The notes beneath the pieces are model-generated. The model saw only the letters and a list, made by a program, of their open reading frames with translations, had not been told where the DNA came from and did not search any database. Both the position numbers and the translations under genes were made by a program. Positions 18,841 to 21,813 of a stretch of DNA of 21,813 nt are shown piece by piece. This DNA comes from Apostichopus leukothele (lineage: Eukaryota > Echinodermata > Holothuroidea > Aspidochirotida > Stichopodidae). The stretch's first letter is position 1. Every line of letters starts with the position of its first letter. Where the stretch lies: positions 1-21,813 of the forward strand of contig JAAAKB020104380.1 in NCBI GenBank assembly GCA_010014835.2, in the 5' to 3' direction.

Positions 18841-21552
18841 AAGTATGTATCATTGCTCATTTTTAAATCCCTGCATAGCCAAATCATAATGTCGGAGAAT
18901 GGGACTAGAAGTATAAATAATGTTATGTGTGCAGCATCGCTCAGAAGATCGAATAATTAATACAGACAAATGAGATTTAAAGCTGAAATTCCAGCTTCAG
19001 TTAGACTATCGTTATCTCAAGAGCTGTGAGCTTCTTGCCTTCTCTGTTATGTAAAATACTGTCTGGAAAACTATTAGCTTGGAGCAACTGAGGAACGGAC
19101 TATAGATCTAGGTATGTTACACATTGATCATTTGTCCAAATAGTTTGAGTGAAACTCTCCTTCTCTCCCTTCTCCTCTGTCCCAATTCTCCCACATTTCA
19201 ATCTTACCCTAACATCATCTTCAACTCCCAAAATTAGAAGTCACATAATTAAGTTTCAGTTTGCTAACTTGGGTTTGTAAGTTTGGACCATAAAGCCATA
19301 TCATATGTATTATTACCCATATGTACCGCCTAATATTTATTCTTACTTAGAGATCTATGTGGTTAAAATTGTTTTGATATTCTTATTAGCAAGATATATT
19401 AATTGCTGTAATATGACACAGAATATTTTGTGTTCTACAAATTTAGTGAACTTTAAATGTCCTTTAAATGTTTCTGTCCGGCACTTTCTTTGATGATTAA
19501 TTTAACAAATTTTACCATTACCAAAATATGGGTGAATTCTTGGCACAAAATTTAGCACTAGAATAGGAGAAAGCACCATTTGCAATCTAAGTCAAAGTGG
19601 AAGGGAGCACCCTCCCCTTCGACCTCCACCCCAAGACATGTATCACACTGTCGCACAAATCCACCCTGCACTCAAATGTTCCTGAGCACACCGTGACCCC
19701 TGTATGAACCAATAACATGGGAAGTTCTTTTTTCTATCTAGTTTGACTGTCTGTCTGTTTATTAATTTTTTAATAATTTTTATTTGTTTTAAGCCCATGG
19801 CCGATCCTCCTGCATTGATGTGCACCCCCCAAATTGGTTACTCTGGCTAGGGCCCTGATTCTACACAATGGCAAAGATACAGAATATATAGTTATTGTAC
19901 CCTGAAGCATACTATAGTTGTCAGTACTATCTGAGAAAGCAATTCCATAAACCTGCAAAATAATTTACAAAATGTCAAAATTAATTTATACCCTGGAATT
20001 GACAATGTTCAGCTATTATAGTCTCTATTAGGAATTAAATCATTGCAACAAATAAAAAAAACATCTCTTGCGATCGATAATGTAAAATATATATTTTTAC
20101 TTCATTCAGTAAATATATAGAAGTTGAACTGGTTAATTTCTGTATACATATGTATGATTCTATGGACCATTTCATCATTGTAGTTCTACTATACAGCTGT
20201 GTGTTGGTTTGTTGTGCCGGCTAACAGCCTGTTCTTTGTTGAAAGTGACCTACTATAGTTGACAATGACGATTGCAAAATCTTTGGCAACAGCCTTTAAT
20301 GGTGAATGGATATCACCTCCCAGGCACCTATACCCATTTTAACGCATAAGTAGCTGAGTATTCAAGAATTAAAAAAAAAAAAACAACAACAATAAAAACA
20401 GACCAGAACAAATGTCCTTCGGGTGATTACATCATATGCTATTTTTAGAATGGAAGTTTTTTCTCTAACCATGTGACAGGATGTTCCATGAACTGTGTAC
20501 TCGGATTTGTTGATAACAAGGGGACTTTACCTCTGATGAAATATTTAGTGAGAAACGCATAGAGTTGATACATGGTATGCCAGTAGATATTAAGAGGGCA
20601 AACTTGTGACCAAGTTGTTATATTTTGTGTGTAGGACTGGTTTTAAAACAGCAGGGAAATGTATGTTTACTTTTCATCAGTCCAATTTAGAAGTCTCAGA
20701 AGTGGAAGGCTGGAAGTAATGTAGTATGTCACCAGGTTTTTTAAGGAGCAGTTGTAAGAAATTTATACAAAATTGATGGAGAAATTCCAGAGAGACCTTC
20801 AGAATTAAATGGACGCTGAACAATTGTGTTGACTGATGCTGTCGTCACTGTCATTGTTGGACAATCTAAGCAGGTAGAGGAAGCAAATGTATGTCGATAA
20901 ATTTCAGAAGTTTGTGGTTCATTTTCATCTGGGATTTCTGCCCTGACACTTAAAATACAGTTCTGTATATAATTACTGTACTACTCCCAATCAGAGCAAG
21001 AAAATTGTGCTGTTTCAAAAAAAGAAAAAAACAAACAAGTGTTCTATATACTACATTTTATTAAGGTAAATTTTATCTATTTTTTGATGTCTTTGTTTTT
21101 GAATCCCAGCCTAGCACCAGGAATGCTTAAAAATTGTGTTAACTATTTTCCTGTTGAGTATTGTAAACTACAGCAGGAAGCAAATGTTGATGTCATGTAA
21201 ATTGACTCATTTTGTTTTGGAATCCTCCCACTGACACTGGCCTGTACAATAGCTCTCTCCCATCAAAGTAATGAAAATTGTGCAGAGGTGGAGTTCATAC
21301 CATTAATTTCTGGTTGAATTATCTATATAGTAACCTCTGCAGGGAAGTAATGTTGATAATCAGGAAACTTGACTCATTGGTGGTTCTGAATTCCTTCACG
21401 CACTTGTTCGTACAAGGATGTAACCAGCATCAGAGTAATAAAGTTTGTGCGGCAGACAGCTGTAATCAAAACCTGTTGACATCCTTGTGACTTTGGTGCC
21501 TGTCTCAAATTTAATTTGTCTCTTTGTTTTTTTTTCTCTCCTTGGATTGCAG
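18841..21552. other. AT-rich, CpG-depleted interval, possible intron of a right-hand gene
   Basis: About 2.7 kb without a supported coding exon. A long pyrimidine-rich stretch on the plus strand at 19149-19236 precedes a donor-like gtaagttt at about 19277, but any exon between them would be tiny. Another acceptor-like site ends at about 20480 (ctctaaccatgtgacag) and is followed by roughly 27 open codons without a convincing donor. An A-rich run lies near 20370. The right end holds degenerate repeats. Confidence 0.35.
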
Positions 21553-21660
21553 TTCCAGTCTAACTTTCTTGAAAAATCTCAACTTTTGCAGAAAGCGAAC
21601 TGGCTGGGAAATGTAAGTAAGTTTGACTCATCTTGTTTGGAAGAATTCATACTAAAAACT
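20873..21660. repeat. Degenerate tandem repeat, four diverged copies
   Basis: A block reading roughly gcaggaagcaaatgttgat, followed by ttgactcattttgtttggaat and ending catcagagtaatgaaaatt plus gtgc, recurs. The gcaggaagc part is near 20875, 21172, 21340 and 21588. The catcagagtaatgaaaattg part is near 20989, 21261 and 21428. Spacing is uneven (about 170-300 bp), which suggests an old duplication with later insertions and deletions. Confidence 0.55.
21553..21612 (+). CDS. Candidate 60-nt exon of a plus-strand host gene
   Basis: A long pyrimidine tract and attgcag acceptor (AG at 21551-21552) precede 60 nt that end at a consensus donor (aaat/gtaagt). In phase 0 the segment encodes FQSNFLEKSQLLQKANWLGN without a stop. 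A second frame is also open. I do not recognise the peptide. The donor half lies within the last copy of the degenerate repeat, so this may be a chance pair of splice sites. Confidence 0.3.
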
Positions 21661-21707
21661 TCACCATATTTTTTTTTAAGTTCAAGCTATTGTAAGATTG
21701 TAGAGGT

Positions 21708-21813
21708 CAGGCGCGTAGCCAAGGGGGGGGCAAAGAGGGCAGCCGCCCCCCCCTTGAGCATATTTTTAAAAAAAAAATTTAATGTTTTTATGATATCGCT
21801 AGTAATTTCAAAA
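21708..21813 (+). mobile_element. Left end of a second hAT-like element, cut by the window edge
   Basis: CAGGCGCGTAGCCAAGG starts at 21708, followed by a G8 tract, a 15-nt loop and a C8 tract. The hairpin arms are AAGGGGGGGG at 21721-21730 and CCCCCCCCTT at 21746-21755. An AT-rich tail follows. The first eight bases match the 10268 terminus and the hairpin layout is the same. It is probably a nonautonomous hAT element or another copy's end. The right end is out of view, so size and target duplication cannot be checked. Confidence 0.55.

Noticed and set aside
1-21813. tRNA, rRNA and LTR-type elements
   Set aside because: Read by eye on both strands, I found no convincing tRNA boxes, rRNA segments, paired long terminal repeats or reverse-transcriptase-like frames. 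Strongly decayed remnants cannot be excluded.

Overview
The window looks like nuclear DNA of an invertebrate animal. It is AT-rich and gene-poor, has spliced coding segments, is strongly CpG-depleted in some stretches and not in others, and carries hAT-type DNA transposon ends. Frequent GCCTA/TAGGC words and the type of hAT termini make an echinoderm or other marine deuterostome my best guess. That is inference; no species can be read from the sequence.

Left part (1-8650): a minus-strand host gene of unrecognised identity. One 471-nt internal exon (771 down to 301) and one 42-nt microexon (3435 down to 3394) are supported by consensus splice sites and matching phase. The rest reads as long CpG-poor intron with small repeats. 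Around 8650-9270 CpG becomes common again, as expected near the 5' end of a gene with a methylated body, but I cannot place the start.

Centre (about 10268-17695): a large hAT-superfamily DNA transposon. Its gene is reconstructed as two exons, 10942-11006 and 12340-15433, separated by a 1333-nt intron, giving 1052 residues. In order, the protein holds a PCNA-binding-like peptide at the very N terminus, a cysteine-protease domain resembling herpesvirus tegument deubiquitinases (Gln31, Cys41, Asp164, His166), a 16-residue tandem-repeat linker, a TTF-type zinc finger, and a hAT transposase with candidate D562, D627 and E992. The frame is open throughout. This deubiquitinase-transposase fusion is the most interesting item in the window. 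The element's two ends resemble each other but do not share an 8-bp target duplication, so the insertion is rearranged or composite.

Right part (17696-21813): three 55-56-bp tandem units abut the right transposon end. CpG-rich DNA with a cluster of CCAAT cores follows near 18305-18344, then CpG-depleted DNA that may be the body of a plus-strand host gene. One candidate 60-nt exon lies at 21553-21612, inside a degenerate repeat. A second hAT-like end begins at 21708 and runs off the window. If both host genes are real they are divergent, and the transposon sits in the spacer between them.
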